Assembly (NCBI RefSeq): GCF_002917095.1
Contig: NZ_PQGA01000001.1
Location: 496,001 to 560,000 of the forward strand
Direction of reading: 5' to 3'
From: Paraburkholderia eburnea
Lineage (GTDB): Bacteria > Pseudomonadota > Gammaproteobacteria > Burkholderiales > Burkholderiaceae
DNA: 64,000 bases
Made by a program: the position numbers and the translations under genes. Below the pieces are notes generated by a model. That model was not told where the DNA came from, ran no database searches, and saw only the letters and a list, made by a program, of their open reading frames with translations. Each line of letters begins with the position of its first letter. The stretch's first letter is position 1. Below are positions 36,452 to 44,761 of the stretch, piece by piece.

Positions 36452-37054
36452 TTACTGCTTGATGCCCTCGGCCTGGATATGCAGCTTCGTCTTCATGCTG
36501 AAGCCATACTTCTTGCCCATCTCCATGCCGAAGTCGTCGCGATCGAACTCGGCTTCGGCCTCCACGCCGCAGACCTCGCGCTTGAGCATCGGGTGCGGCA
36601 TGCACTTGAACGATTCGATTTCCAGCTTCAGCGGCTTCGTCACGCCATGCAGCGTGAGCGTGCCCACGACTTCTTTCGGCGTGTCGCCGTCGAACACGAT
36701 CTGCGTGCCCTTGTAGGTGGCCGTGGGAAATTTCGCGACGTCGAAGAACTCGTCGCTGCGCAGATGCTTGTCGAGTTCGGCATTGCCGGTCTGGACCGAT
36801 GCCGGATCGATGCTCACATCGACCGTGCCGGTTTTCGCGGCGCGGTCGAGCGTGACGGTGCCCGTGGTCTTCGTGAACTTGCCGCGCCACACCGAAAGCC
36901 CGGCGAAGTGATCGGCCTCGAAGCTCGGGTAGGTGTGGCTGGGGTCGAGCTGATAGGTGTCGGCGGCCTGCGCCATCGACGGGGCGAGCGAAGCGGCGAT
37001 CGACAGCGCGGCGGCCCCGGCGGTCATGACGCTTCTCAACACGATATTGTTCAA
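36452..37054 (-). CDS. YceI-family periplasmic protein
   Basis: The product has 200 residues. The start is TTG at 37054, five bases after a strong AAAGGAGG (reverse complement of 37060-37067); the first ATG is nine codons later and would cut into the signal peptide. A Sec signal peptide ends at AQA (residues 28-30). The mature part begins with the YceI signature [18 protein letters not shown]. YceI proteins are lipocalin-like beta-barrels that bind isoprenoid-type lipids such as polyprenyl chains. Two cysteines ([13 protein letters not shown]) may form a disulfide. The biological role of this copy is unknown. Two perfect hairpins lie immediately upstream. Confidence 0.92.
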   Translation of the reverse strand: MNNIVLRSVMTAGAAALSIAASLAPSMAQAADTYQLDPSHTYPSFEADHFAGLSVWRGKFTKTTGTVTLDRAAKTGTVDVSIDPASVQTGNAELDKHLRSDEFFDVAKFPTATYKGTQIVFDGDTPKEVVGTLTLHGVTKPLKLEIESFKCMPHPMLKREVCGVEAEAEFDRDDFGMEMGKKYGFSMKTKLHIQAEGIKQ

Positions 37055-37091
37055 GTACGCCTCCTTTCTTCGCTACGTGGTGGTGATGACG

Positions 37092-37135
37092 AGCGCGCCG
37101 CGACGGCGCGCTGGAGGTAAGGCCGAAAATCGGCC
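37092..37135 (-). promoter_or_regulatory. Two adjacent perfect hairpins in the yceI 5' region
   Basis: Arms AGCGCGCCG (37092-37100) and CGGCGCGCT (37104-37112) pair around CGA. GGCCGA (37121-37126) and TCGGCC (37130-37135) pair around AAA. Both lie 25-80 bases before the Shine-Dalgarno, probably within the 5' untranslated RNA. Confidence 0.55.
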
Positions 37136-37290
37136 GTCCAGTACGCAAAGATAGCCCGACTGGCGGCAAACGGGCACGAGGCCGTCTGGACGCCGGGATC
37201 AGCGGAATTTCACGGCCGGCTTTCGCTCGATCCGACAGTCTGCAGGGCTCGCATACACGGGCGCGGCAAACGTGGCACACTCCACGACCC

Positions 37291-37324
37291 GTCGAGCCGT
37301 GTCGTCGAGCCGTGTTGTCGAGCC
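37291..37324 (+). repeat. 13-bp tandem repeat, 2.6 copies
   Basis: GTCGAGCCGTGTC (37291-37303), GTCGAGCCGTGTT (37304-37316) and a partial GTCGAGCC (37317-37324) lie in the gap upstream of pqiA. Confidence 0.75.
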
Positions 37325-37506
37325 ACTTCGGCGGGCCGCCCTGACGGGCGCGCGGCTTGCTGGATCGCCGCGCCTTTACCCGACGAAGCAAACGCGCGCT
37401 GCCAGCCGCCTTTGGTAACATGGCCAGCAAGGCCGGCGCCTAAGCCGCACCCAGCCGCGCCGTTGTTGCTCGTCCCCGCTCACGTCGATTTGCGTCATCT
37501 GACCGC

Positions 37507-38346
37507 ATGGCCCAGGACAATCTGATCGCGTGTCACGAATGCGACGCGCTCTACCGCAAGCCGCGCCTGCTCGGGCGCCAGTCCGCGCGTTGCTCGCGTT
37601 GCGGCGCCACGCTCTATCAAAGCAGCTCGGCGCAGCTCGACCGCATCTGCGCGATGACGGTCGCCGCGCTCGTCACGTTCATCATCGCCCAATCGTTTCC
37701 TATCATCGAGCTTGACGCCAACGGCATCATGTCCGAGTCGAGCCTGTTCGGCGCGCTCGTGGTGCTGTGGCACGAGGACATGGAGATCGTCGCGGTGATG
37801 GTCTTCTGCGCGACCATCCTCTTTCCGCTCACCGAGATGGTCGCGCTGCTCTACGTGCTGCTGCCCATCCGGCGCGGCTTCATTCCGCCAGGCTTCAATC
37901 AGGTGCTGCGCGCCATCCAGTTCGTGCGGCCCTGGGGGATGCTCGAAGTCTTCATGCTGGGCGTGCTCATCACCATCGTGAAGATGGTGAGCCTCGCGCG
38001 CGTGATCCCGGAAACAGCGCTGTTCGCGTTCGGCGCGCTCACGCTGATGTTCACCGTGGTCGTGACATTCGATTCGCGCACGCTCTGGGATATCGCCGAC
38101 GCGCTGCGCGCGGGCGCACGTCAAGCGCGCCATCCGCGGCGCGGCGGGTCGAGTCCGGGCGGGAGCCAACCGCACGGCCCCGGCATCGACCCGGACGGAC
38201 TGCTCGACCCCGGCGTGCCGCCCACGCTGGGCGGCCTCGATGGCCTGGAGCGCCCCGTCGGCGAGCCTGAAATCCGCGATCCTTCGGCCCCAAAACCCGC
38301 GCCCAAGCCAGGCACGCCGGACCCAAAGGGCTGGACTCCGCGATGA
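37507..38346 (+). CDS. pqiA: PqiA-domain membrane protein, first copy
   Basis: The product has 279 residues. The N-terminus carries a zinc-ribbon-like C9-x2-C12 / C29-x2-C32 pair. Four transmembrane helices follow (for example MTVAALVTFIIAQSFPIIEL and FMLGVLITIVKMVSLARVI). The C-terminal 70 residues are Pro/Gly/Arg-rich and probably disordered. E. coli PqiA (about 417 residues) contains two such four-helix units in one chain. Here they are split into this gene and the next. PqiA is thought to anchor the PqiB needle and move lipids or fatty acids between membranes. It is the first gene of the pqiA-pqiA-pqiB-pqiC operon. Confidence 0.9.
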   Translation: MAQDNLIACHECDALYRKPRLLGRQSARCSRCGATLYQSSSAQLDRICAMTVAALVTFIIAQSFPIIELDANGIMSESSLFGALVVLWHEDMEIVAVMVFCATILFPLTEMVALLYVLLPIRRGFIPPGFNQVLRAIQFVRPWGMLEVFMLGVLITIVKMVSLARVIPETALFAFGALTLMFTVVVTFDSRTLWDIADALRAGARQARHPRRGGSSPGGSQPHGPGIDPDGLLDPGVPPTLGGLDGLERPVGEPEIRDPSAPKPAPKPGTPDPKGWTPR

Positions 38347-38383
38347 AGCGCCCGCTGAAAACCCCGCGTACCGAGGCATCCCG

Positions 38384-39079
38384 ATGAAATACATCACCGC
38401 CACCGACGCCGGCCTTATTTCCTGCCACGCCTGCGGCCATCTGCAACCGCGCGCCAAAGCCGGGCGCGGCGGGCAAACCGCGCACCAGCGCTGCGGGCGC
38501 TGCAACTCGCCGCTGCACCTGCGCCACCCCGACAGCCTCATGCGCACCTGGGCGCTGCTGATCGCGGCGGCGCTGCTCTACATCCCGGCGAACCTGCTGC
38601 CGGTCATGCATACGGCCTCGCTCGTCGGCGACGAGGACGACACCATCATGAGCGGCGTCGTCTACTTCTGGACCTCGGGCGACGCGCCGCTCGCGGTGAT
38701 CGTCTTCATCGCCAGTATTCTCGTGCCGATGCTCAAGCTCACCGTCATCGCGCTGCTCTGCTTCACCTCGCAGCGCCGCTCGACGTGGCGCCCGGTCGAG
38801 CGCTCCAAGCTCTTCCGGCTGGTCGAATTCATCGGCCGCTGGTCGATGCTGGACATCTTCGTGGTGACGCTGACCGTCGCGCTGGTACGCTTTCAGTCGC
38901 TTGCAGTGATTACGGCGGGGCCTGGCGCGATCGCATTCGGCTCGGTCGTGATCCTGACGATGATGGCGTCGATGCAATTCGACCCGCGCCTCATCTGGGA
39001 TCCCGTGGACGAAGACAAACATCAACAGCAGCATCTGCAGCAACCCACGCAACACTCTCAGGATCGCCCCCATGAATAG
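38384..39079 (+). CDS. pqiA: PqiA-domain membrane protein, second copy
   Basis: The product has 231 residues from ATG 38384. It repeats the PqiA unit: C14-x2-C17 and C37-x2-C40, then four helices including LLIAAALLYIPANLLPVM and AVIVFIASILVPMLKLTVI. The C-terminus is Gln/His-rich (HQQQHLQQPTQHSQ). It corresponds to the C-terminal half of two-domain PqiA. It lies 37 bp after the first copy and overlaps pqiB by eight bases, so translation is coupled. Confidence 0.9.
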   Translation: MKYITATDAGLISCHACGHLQPRAKAGRGGQTAHQRCGRCNSPLHLRHPDSLMRTWALLIAAALLYIPANLLPVMHTASLVGDEDDTIMSGVVYFWTSGDAPLAVIVFIASILVPMLKLTVIALLCFTSQRRSTWRPVERSKLFRLVEFIGRWSMLDIFVVTLTVALVRFQSLAVITAGPGAIAFGSVVILTMMASMQFDPRLIWDPVDEDKHQQQHLQQPTQHSQDRPHE

Positions 39080-40718
39080 TCCGCAAGGACCGAATCCGCC
39101 CACCGGTGGCTCCGCAGGCGGCTCGCTGCCGCCCGACCTGCCCGAGCCGGACATCGTCAAGCCCAGGCGCTGGCTGCCGTCGCTCGTCTGGATCGTGCCG
39201 CTCATCGCGGCGCTGATCGGCGTCGCGCTCGTGGTGAAGTCGGTCGCCATGCGCGGCCCGACCATCACGATCAGCTTCATGACCGCCGAAGGTCTCGAAC
39301 CGGGCAAAACCAAGGTCAAGTACAAGGACGTCGATATCGGCTCGGTGCGCGCCATCAAGCTCTCACCGAACCTCTCGCACGTGCTCGTGACCGTCGAACT
39401 CACCAAGGACGCCGAAAACTTCGCCAAGAAGGACAGCCGCTTCTGGGTGGTGCGCCCGCGTATTGGCGCGAGCGGCGTTTCGGGCCTCGGCACGCTGCTG
39501 TCCGGCTCCTACATCGGCGCCGACGCCGGCCGCTCGGACGAGACCGCGAGCGACTTCATCGGCCTGGAAACTCCGCCCGCCGTGACTATCGACGAGAAAG
39601 GCCATCGCTACACGCTGCATAGCGAAAACCTGGGCTCGCTCGACATCGGCACGCCGATCTTCTATCGCCGCATCCAGGTCGGTCAGGTCACGGGCTATTC
39701 GCTCGACAAGGACGGCACGGGCGTGACCGTGCAGGTATTCGTGAGCGCGCCCTACGACCAGTACGTGGGCATCAACACGCGCTGGTGGCATGCGAGCGGC
39801 GTGGACGTGCAGCTCGATTCCAGCGGCATCAAGGTCAACACGCAGTCGCTCGCGACCGTCGTGACGGGCGGCCTCGCCTTCCAGGCGCCGCCTGGCCAGG
39901 CGACGGGACCGCAGGCGCCCGACAGCGCCACCTTCACGCTCGCCTCCGACGAGAGCGAAGCGATGCGCGAGCCGGACGGCGCGCCGGTGCGCGTGGTGAT
40001 GTATTTCAGCCAGTCGCTGCGCGGCCTGTCGGTGGGCGCATCGGTGGACTTCCGCGGCATCGTGCTCGGCCAGGTGACCGACATCGGCATCGAGTACGAC
40101 CCGAAGGAGCACAACTTCACGATGCCGGTGACGATGGACCTCTATCCGCTGCGCCTGTCGCGCCGCACGCGGGGCGAGCCGCCGCCGCCGCATACGCCGC
40201 AGAGCCACGAGCTGATCAAGCGTCTTGTCGCGCGCGGGCTGCGCGGCCAGCTGCGCACCGGCAATCTGCTGACCGGCCAGCTTTATATCGCGCTCGACGT
40301 GTTCCCGAAGGCCGGTCCCGCGAAGGCGGATCTCGACCGCGACCCGATGGAGCTGCCGACGGTGCCGAACTCGCTAGAGGAACTGCAGCAGCAGGTCGCC
40401 GATATCACGAAGAAGCTCAATCAGATCCCGTTCGACAAGATCGGCAACAATTTGAACGAGTCGCTCAAGAACGCGAACCAGCTGTTCGGCAAAGTGAACG
40501 ACGAAGTGCTGCCGCAGATGCGCGACACGCTCAGCGAAGCACAGAAGACCTTCAACGCCGCGCAGTCCACGCTGCAGCAGGATTCGCCGCTGCAATCGGA
40601 CGTGCATCAGGCCATGCAGGAACTCACGCGGACCCTGCAGTCGCTCAACGCGCTCACGGATTACCTGGAGCGCCATCCCGAATCGCTGCTGCGCGGCAAA
40701 TCAGGAGACAAGCCATGA
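39072..40718 (+). CDS. pqiB: MCE-domain intermembrane transport protein PqiB
   Basis: The product has 548 residues (E. coli PqiB has 546). After a cytosolic N-terminus and one helix (WIVPLIAALIGVALVVKS) come three MlaD/MCE domains; the first starts ISFMTAEGLEPGKTKVKYKDVDIG. A long C-terminal coiled coil ends LNALTDYLERHPESLL. In E. coli the hexamer forms a tube and needle spanning the periplasm, for lipid movement. The stop overlaps the start of the lipoprotein gene pqiC (ATGA). Confidence 0.94.
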   Translation: MNSPQGPNPPTGGSAGGSLPPDLPEPDIVKPRRWLPSLVWIVPLIAALIGVALVVKSVAMRGPTITISFMTAEGLEPGKTKVKYKDVDIGSVRAIKLSPNLSHVLVTVELTKDAENFAKKDSRFWVVRPRIGASGVSGLGTLLSGSYIGADAGRSDETASDFIGLETPPAVTIDEKGHRYTLHSENLGSLDIGTPIFYRRIQVGQVTGYSLDKDGTGVTVQVFVSAPYDQYVGINTRWWHASGVDVQLDSSGIKVNTQSLATVVTGGLAFQAPPGQATGPQAPDSATFTLASDESEAMREPDGAPVRVVMYFSQSLRGLSVGASVDFRGIVLGQVTDIGIEYDPKEHNFTMPVTMDLYPLRLSRRTRGEPPPPHTPQSHELIKRLVARGLRGQLRTGNLLTGQLYIALDVFPKAGPAKADLDRDPMELPTVPNSLEELQQQVADITKKLNQIPFDKIGNNLNESLKNANQLFGKVNDEVLPQMRDTLSEAQKTFNAAQSTLQQDSPLQSDVHQAMQELTRTLQSLNALTDYLERHPESLLRGKSGDKP

Positions 40719-41461
40719 CGTTTCGCCGGCTCCCCCTGGGGCTTCACGCCGCCTTTCCTGCGTTGGTCCTCGCCGCGGCGCTCGCGGGCTGCGCCTCGCC
40801 CGGCAGCCGCTTCTATACGCTGAGCCCGACCGGCGACGCGGCCCGCACGGCCCCCGCCGCCGCTGTCAGCGCCGGCAACCCGGCGTGGCTGATCGAGCTT
40901 GCCCCGGTGGACGTGCCGCCGCAGGTCGCGAAGGCGCAATTCGTCGTGCAGACCGACGCCACGCAGGTGCGGGTGCTGGAGCAGGAGCGCTGGGCTTCGA
41001 TGCCCGGCGACGAGATCCGCCGCGCGCTCTCGGGCGATCTCACGCAGCAGTTGAACACCATCGACGTCTATGGCTCGCCGCATCCCGACAACGTGCCGGT
41101 CTATCGCGTGAGCGTGAACGTGCAGCGCTTCGAATCGTGGCCAGGCTCCCATGCGCTGATCGACGCGGTGTGGAGCGTGCGCGCGCTCGATTCGCAGACG
41201 GTCATGACCTGCCGCAGCGTGCTCAACGAGCCGGTGGGCGAAGGGTATGACGCGCTGGTGGTCGGGCATCGTCGTGCCGTAGCGGATCTGTCGCAGGCGA
41301 TTTCGAGCGGCGTGCGCGCGCTGGCGGCCGTCCCGCTGGCGAGCGCGCCGGCAAGCGCGAAAGGCGGCGCAACGGGCGGCGCGAAATCCGCGGTGCGGAT
41401 GAAGGCGCCCGCCAGCATCGCCTGCCCGCAGATGGTGCCCGCCGCCGCTTCGGCGGGCTAA
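40715..41461 (+). CDS. pqiC: PqiC outer-membrane lipoprotein
   Basis: The product has 248 residues from ATG 40715. The lipobox ALAGC places the lipidated cysteine at residue 26, followed by ASPG, which does not look like an inner-membrane retention signal. The DUF330-type body begins RFYTLSPTG and contains VDVPPQVAKAQFVVQTD. In E. coli PqiC caps the PqiB needle at the outer membrane. The last 40 residues are Ala/Gly-rich. It ends the operon; a GC-rich hairpin follows. Confidence 0.92.
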   Translation: MTFRRLPLGLHAAFPALVLAAALAGCASPGSRFYTLSPTGDAARTAPAAAVSAGNPAWLIELAPVDVPPQVAKAQFVVQTDATQVRVLEQERWASMPGDEIRRALSGDLTQQLNTIDVYGSPHPDNVPVYRVSVNVQRFESWPGSHALIDAVWSVRALDSQTVMTCRSVLNEPVGEGYDALVVGHRRAVADLSQAISSGVRALAAVPLASAPASAKGGATGGAKSAVRMKAPASIACPQMVPAAASAG

Positions 41462-41505
41462 GGAGGGTTAAAGACGGCTAAGGCGCGCTCCCGCCTTGCC
41501 GGAAC

Positions 41506-41530
41506 GACGCGGCGCCACGAGCGCCGCGTC
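41506..41530 (+). terminator. GC hairpin after pqiC
   Basis: A perfect 10-bp stem (GACGCGGCGC 41506-41515 and its complement 41521-41530) has a 5-nt loop. No U-run follows, so termination would be inefficient or rho-assisted. Confidence 0.45.
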
Positions 41531-41632
41531 TGCCCGCTCCCCTCCTCGCATCCCGCACGCTGCCCACCTTCAGCAGCCCAAATCGCGCGGCCCGCGATAA
41601 TGTCGGATTGCCTCACTGCCCGACACTATCGT

Positions 41633-43786
41633 ATGTTTCGTTCGATCACGACGCTCTGGAAAAAATGGCGCGCCTCGCGCAGCGCCGGACAGCAGCTCGA
41701 CGCGCTGCTCGCCAGCGCCGACGCCCATGCCCCTTATGCCGAACGCAGCGACTGGCTGGTCGAGCTAGCGCACTGGATCCACCGGCGCGGCAAGCTCGAC
41801 GCCGAAGCGACCTCCACACCATCCGACGCCCCGCAGCGCACGCCGCCCGAGCATGTGCGCGTGCGCTATCTGCTGCATGTGCTCGATCGCAACCCCGCCT
41901 GGAAAGCCAACGTGGGCGCGATGGTGCGCAAGCTGCTGCGCGAGAGCGACAGCATTTCGCTGCTCTGCGACGCCGGTATGCCGGTGCATTCCGGCCTGCT
42001 GGGCGCGATGGTCGAGCGCGTGCAGGCCCAGCTGATCCCGCCCGCCCCCAACCGCCGCGACCTCGCCGCGCTGGTCACGCTGATGTTCCCGGCGGCCTAC
42101 GATCCCGAGTGGATCGCGACCTTGCCCGTCGATCTGCTCAAGCGTCTGCAGGCGTTGATCGCCGAGCCTGCGCCCGTCCATGCGCTCGCCGAAGGCATGG
42201 GCGCAACGGAACCTTCGGACGCTGCCGCCGCCCGACTACCGGGCGACTTCTCGCTCGACCTGCTCACGGCGCTGCACAACCTGACCTGCCAGATCAGCTC
42301 GACGGGGCTGTCGCCGACCGTGCGCAGCCGCCTGTCCAGCGACGACGCGCGCGTCGCAGTCGAAAAGCTGCCGTTCTTTCGCCTCACGCGCGCGCTGCTC
42401 GCGGTGGAGAACGCCCGCGACGCGAACGATCCGGGCGAGCCCGCGCGCCTGCTGCAGGAGGTGAGCTGGCTGCGGCTGTTGCTCGACGACTGCCGCAAAG
42501 CCACCGATGACGTCTTCGCGCACCTCTACCGGCACGGCGTGCGTGTGGACACGGTGTTCCAGGTCGAACGCATGCGCATGCGGATCGTGCGCGCCGAGCG
42601 CCTGCTCGACGCCTGGATGGCCGCCGAAGACGCCCCGACCCAGGCGCGCCTTGTCGCCGATCTCGTGCGCGCGAACCAGCGCAGTCAGAGCGTTTCGCAT
42701 CTGCTGCGCAGCAACTTCGCGCTGCTCTCGCGCAAGGTGGTGGAGCTGTCCGCCGACACCGGCGAGCACTACATCGCACGCGATCGCGCCGAATACCTCA
42801 CGATGCTGCGCATGGCGGCGGGCGGCGGCCTCGTCACGGCGGTGACGGTGTATGTGAAGTTCGGCGTCACAGGCGCGCATCTGCCGTCGATGATCGAAGG
42901 CGTGTTCGCGGGCATCAACTACGCGGTGAGCTTCCTCGTGATGCATTTCTGCCACTTCTCGCTCGCGACCAAGCAGCCCGCGATGACCGCGCCCACGCTC
43001 GCGCGCGAGCTCGACGGCGCGAACGTGGCGGCGGGCCGCGCGCGTTTTGTCTCGTCGGTGGTGGCGTTGATCCGCACCCAGGCGGCGGCCGTGCTCGGCA
43101 ATGTGCTGCTGGTGTTTCCGGCGTGTCTTGCGATCCAGCTCGTGTGCGGCTGGCTGTTCCACATCGACCTGATCTCCCCCGCGAAGGCGCACGCGACGCT
43201 GCAGTCGTTCTCGCTGCTCGGGCCGACGCCGTTCTACGCCGCGCTCACGGGTGTGCTGCTGTGGGCGTCGAGTCTGTTCGCCGGTTGGGCCGACAACTGG
43301 TTCGTACTCCATCGCGTCGAGGATGCGCTCGCCTGGAACCGGCGCCTGCGCATGACGCTGGGCGCCTCGGGCGCGGCACGGCTGGCGCGCTTTTGCCGCG
43401 TCAACGCGGCGGGCGTGTGGGGCAATCTCGTGCTCGGCATGATGCTCGGGCTGGTGCCCGCGATCGTGTCGGCTGTGGCGTTCCACTTCGAGGTGCGGCA
43501 CGTGACGCTGTCGGCCGGCTCGATCGGCGTGGCGATGGGGGTGCTCGGCACACGCACGCTCGGAAGCGGCGAACTCTGGTGGGCCGTCGCGGGCGTCGCC
43601 AGCATGGCCGTGCTCAACGTGACGGTGAGCTTCGCGCTCGCGCTGCACATGGCGCTGCGCTCGCGCGACCTTGGGCGCCGCGACGTGCGCCCGCTGATGC
43701 GCGCCTTCTGGCGGCGCGTCAGGCGGCACCCGATAGCGCTGGTCTGGCCGATCCGTCGCGGCGAGTTGCGTGAGGACAACAATTGA
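41633..43786 (+). CDS. Large polytopic membrane protein of the 'site-specific recombinase' COG4389 type
   Basis: The product has 717 residues from ATG 41633. The earlier in-frame ATG at 41600 falls inside a probable -10 box (GATAAT 41596-41601), so I prefer the later start, MFRSITTLWKKWRASR. The N-terminal 400 residues are soluble and helical. The C-terminal part has five to six hydrophobic segments (for example MIEGVFAGINYAVSFLVMHF, VLGNVLLVFPACLAIQLV, LVLGMMLGLVPAIVSAVAF). It resembles proteins that databases name 'site-specific recombinase', linked to gonococcal Gcr. I see no serine- or tyrosine-recombinase catalytic motif. A membrane function is more likely. Length and composition look native. 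Confidence 0.75.
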   Translation: MFRSITTLWKKWRASRSAGQQLDALLASADAHAPYAERSDWLVELAHWIHRRGKLDAEATSTPSDAPQRTPPEHVRVRYLLHVLDRNPAWKANVGAMVRKLLRESDSISLLCDAGMPVHSGLLGAMVERVQAQLIPPAPNRRDLAALVTLMFPAAYDPEWIATLPVDLLKRLQALIAEPAPVHALAEGMGATEPSDAAAARLPGDFSLDLLTALHNLTCQISSTGLSPTVRSRLSSDDARVAVEKLPFFRLTRALLAVENARDANDPGEPARLLQEVSWLRLLLDDCRKATDDVFAHLYRHGVRVDTVFQVERMRMRIVRAERLLDAWMAAEDAPTQARLVADLVRANQRSQSVSHLLRSNFALLSRKVVELSADTGEHYIARDRAEYLTMLRMAAGGGLVTAVTVYVKFGVTGAHLPSMIEGVFAGINYAVSFLVMHFCHFSLATKQPAMTAPTLARELDGANVAAGRARFVSSVVALIRTQAAAVLGNVLLVFPACLAIQLVCGWLFHIDLISPAKAHATLQSFSLLGPTPFYAALTGVLLWASSLFAGWADNWFVLHRVEDALAWNRRLRMTLGASGAARLARFCRVNAAGVWGNLVLGMMLGLVPAIVSAVAFHFEVRHVTLSAGSIGVAMGVLGTRTLGSGELWWAVAGVASMAVLNVTVSFALALHMALRSRDLGRRDVRPLMRAFWRRVRRHPIALVWPIRRGELREDNN

Positions 43787-43871
43787 ACGTGCGGTTTTGT
43801 ATGCCGAACGGCCAGCGATGAGGGGCCTTCTGAGGCTGCCCAAAGCGTGCGGCGAGCCTTGATGTGACGCT

Positions 43872-43911
43872 GAGGAACGCTCGCGCTCCGCTTTTTTATG
43901 GAGCGTTCCTC
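43872..43911. repeat. Inverted repeat with two mutually exclusive hairpins
   Basis: GAGGAACGCTC (43872-43882) pairs perfectly with GAGCGTTCCTC (43901-43911). Alternatively CGCTCC (43884-43889) pairs with GGAGCG (43900-43905) around a T-rich loop. It lies between the COG4389-type gene and the HigBA module, possibly as a 3' end signal. Confidence 0.6.
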
Positions 43912-43954
43912 GAAGTTCTGCACTGTGGCACGCAAACTTAACATGCTTGCCGCG

Positions 43955-43973
43955 TGTAGTCACATAGGCTACA
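43955..43973 (+). promoter_or_regulatory. Candidate higBA operator
   Basis: TGTAG-N9-CTACA is an imperfect 19-bp dyad ending five bases before the higB ATG. A promoter-like TTGCCG (43947-43952) and TACAGT (43970-43975), 17 bp apart, overlap it. Autorepression by HigA at such a site is usual for the family. Confidence 0.45.
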
Positions 43974-43978
43974 GTCGC

Positions 43979-44257
43979 ATGATCAAAACCTTTCGGCACA
44001 AAGGTCTTCAAGCGTTTTTTCTGGACGGCAACAAGGCAGGCATTCAGGCGCATCACGCGGACAAGCTGCGTGTTCTGCTGGGTGCGCTCGATCTGGCGCA
44101 CGGCCCGCAAGACATGAACACGCCGCCCTGGCGTCTGCATGCGCTACGCGGAGATCTGCGCGATCACTGGGCCGTCTGGGTGAACGGCAACTGGCGTCTC
44201 ACTTTCACGTTCGAAGGCGGCGACGCAATCCTCCTCGATTATCAGGACTACCACTAA
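43979..44257 (+). CDS. higB: HigB-type toxin (RelE/ParE superfamily)
   Basis: The product has 92 residues from ATG 43979. The sequence MIKTFRHKGLQAFFLDGN, then HHADKLRVLLGALDLA and the C-terminal GNWRLTFTFEGGDAILLDYQDYH are typical of HigB (Killer) toxins. These cleave mRNA on the ribosome. Toxin-before-antitoxin order and the 10-bp gap to higA match the family. No strong Shine-Dalgarno is visible, and with the promoter so close the message may be nearly leaderless. Confidence 0.9.
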   Translation: MIKTFRHKGLQAFFLDGNKAGIQAHHADKLRVLLGALDLAHGPQDMNTPPWRLHALRGDLRDHWAVWVNGNWRLTFTFEGGDAILLDYQDYH

Positions 44258-44267
44258 AGGACCAGGC

Positions 44268-44558
44268 ATGAGCAGCAGAATGCACAACCCGCCGCACCCC
44301 GGCGAGGTACTGCGCGAATGGATTCCAGCGGACATGACCGTGACGCAGGCAGCTAATGCGCTCCAGATCAACCGCGTGACGCTGTCGAATCTCCTCAACG
44401 GCAAGGCCAGCGTGACGGCCAATATCGCGCTGCGCCTGTCCGCGTGGCTTGGCACGTCGACGGACCTGTGGCTCGGCATGCAGAACCAGTGGGATCTGTG
44501 GCAGGCCAGCCAGCAGCCCCGACCGAAGATCAAGCCGCTGGTTCGAGAGGCGGAGTGA
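44268..44558 (+). CDS. higA: HigA-type antitoxin (XRE helix-turn-helix)
   Basis: The product has 96 residues. It opens NPPHPGEVLREW, the HigA signature, followed by a Cro/C1-type helix-turn-helix (VTQAANALQINRVTLSNLLN) and RLSAWLGTSTDLWLGMQNQWDLW. It neutralises HigB and represses the operon. It sits 10 bp after higB with a GGACCAGGCATG start context. Confidence 0.92.
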   Translation: MSSRMHNPPHPGEVLREWIPADMTVTQAANALQINRVTLSNLLNGKASVTANIALRLSAWLGTSTDLWLGMQNQWDLWQASQQPRPKIKPLVREAE

Positions 44559-44733
44559 GGAAAATAACACCCGACTCCAGTCAAAAATAGTCAACGTTGA
44601 TAAAGGTTTTTTCGAATTTGCATGCAATTGACTGGCGTTAAGGCCTAATTGCGGGACAAGGGTTAGCGTGGCGGTTTGTCACCAGTGCGCCTGCGCAGAA
44701 AACGAAATCGCACTGCCCCATGCTTCGCAATCA

Positions 44734-44749
44734 GTGAACCATGGTTCAC
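44734..44749. promoter_or_regulatory. Perfect 16-bp palindrome, candidate operator of the second TA module
   Basis: GTGAACCATGGTTCAC is fully self-complementary and ends 12 bp before the chosen toxin start (44762). The antitoxin downstream is an XRE-type DNA-binding protein, so autorepression here is plausible. Confidence 0.6.
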
Positions 44750-44761
44750 ATCCTTTCGACG

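Larger units (their letters stand above)
37055..37506. other. 452-bp divergent intergenic region, yceI-like / pqiA
   Basis: No gene is supported. It contains the yceI ribosome site and two perfect hairpins (37092-37112 and 37121-37135). A TATCTT-like -10 for yceI on the minus strand lies at 37147-37152. A 13-bp tandem repeat lies at 37291-37324, and a TAACAT-like -10 (37416-37421) could serve pqiA. The promoter calls are weak. Confidence 0.4.

Noticed and set aside
41600..41635. Start of the COG4389-type gene at ATG 41600
   Set aside because: That ATG overlaps a GATAAT -10-like box, so transcription would begin downstream of it; ATG 41633 is preferred.
42236..44140. Long minus-strand open frame over the COG4389-type gene and higB
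   Set aside because: Its composition (Arg/His/Gln-rich) and its antisense position to two supported genes mark it as a shadow.
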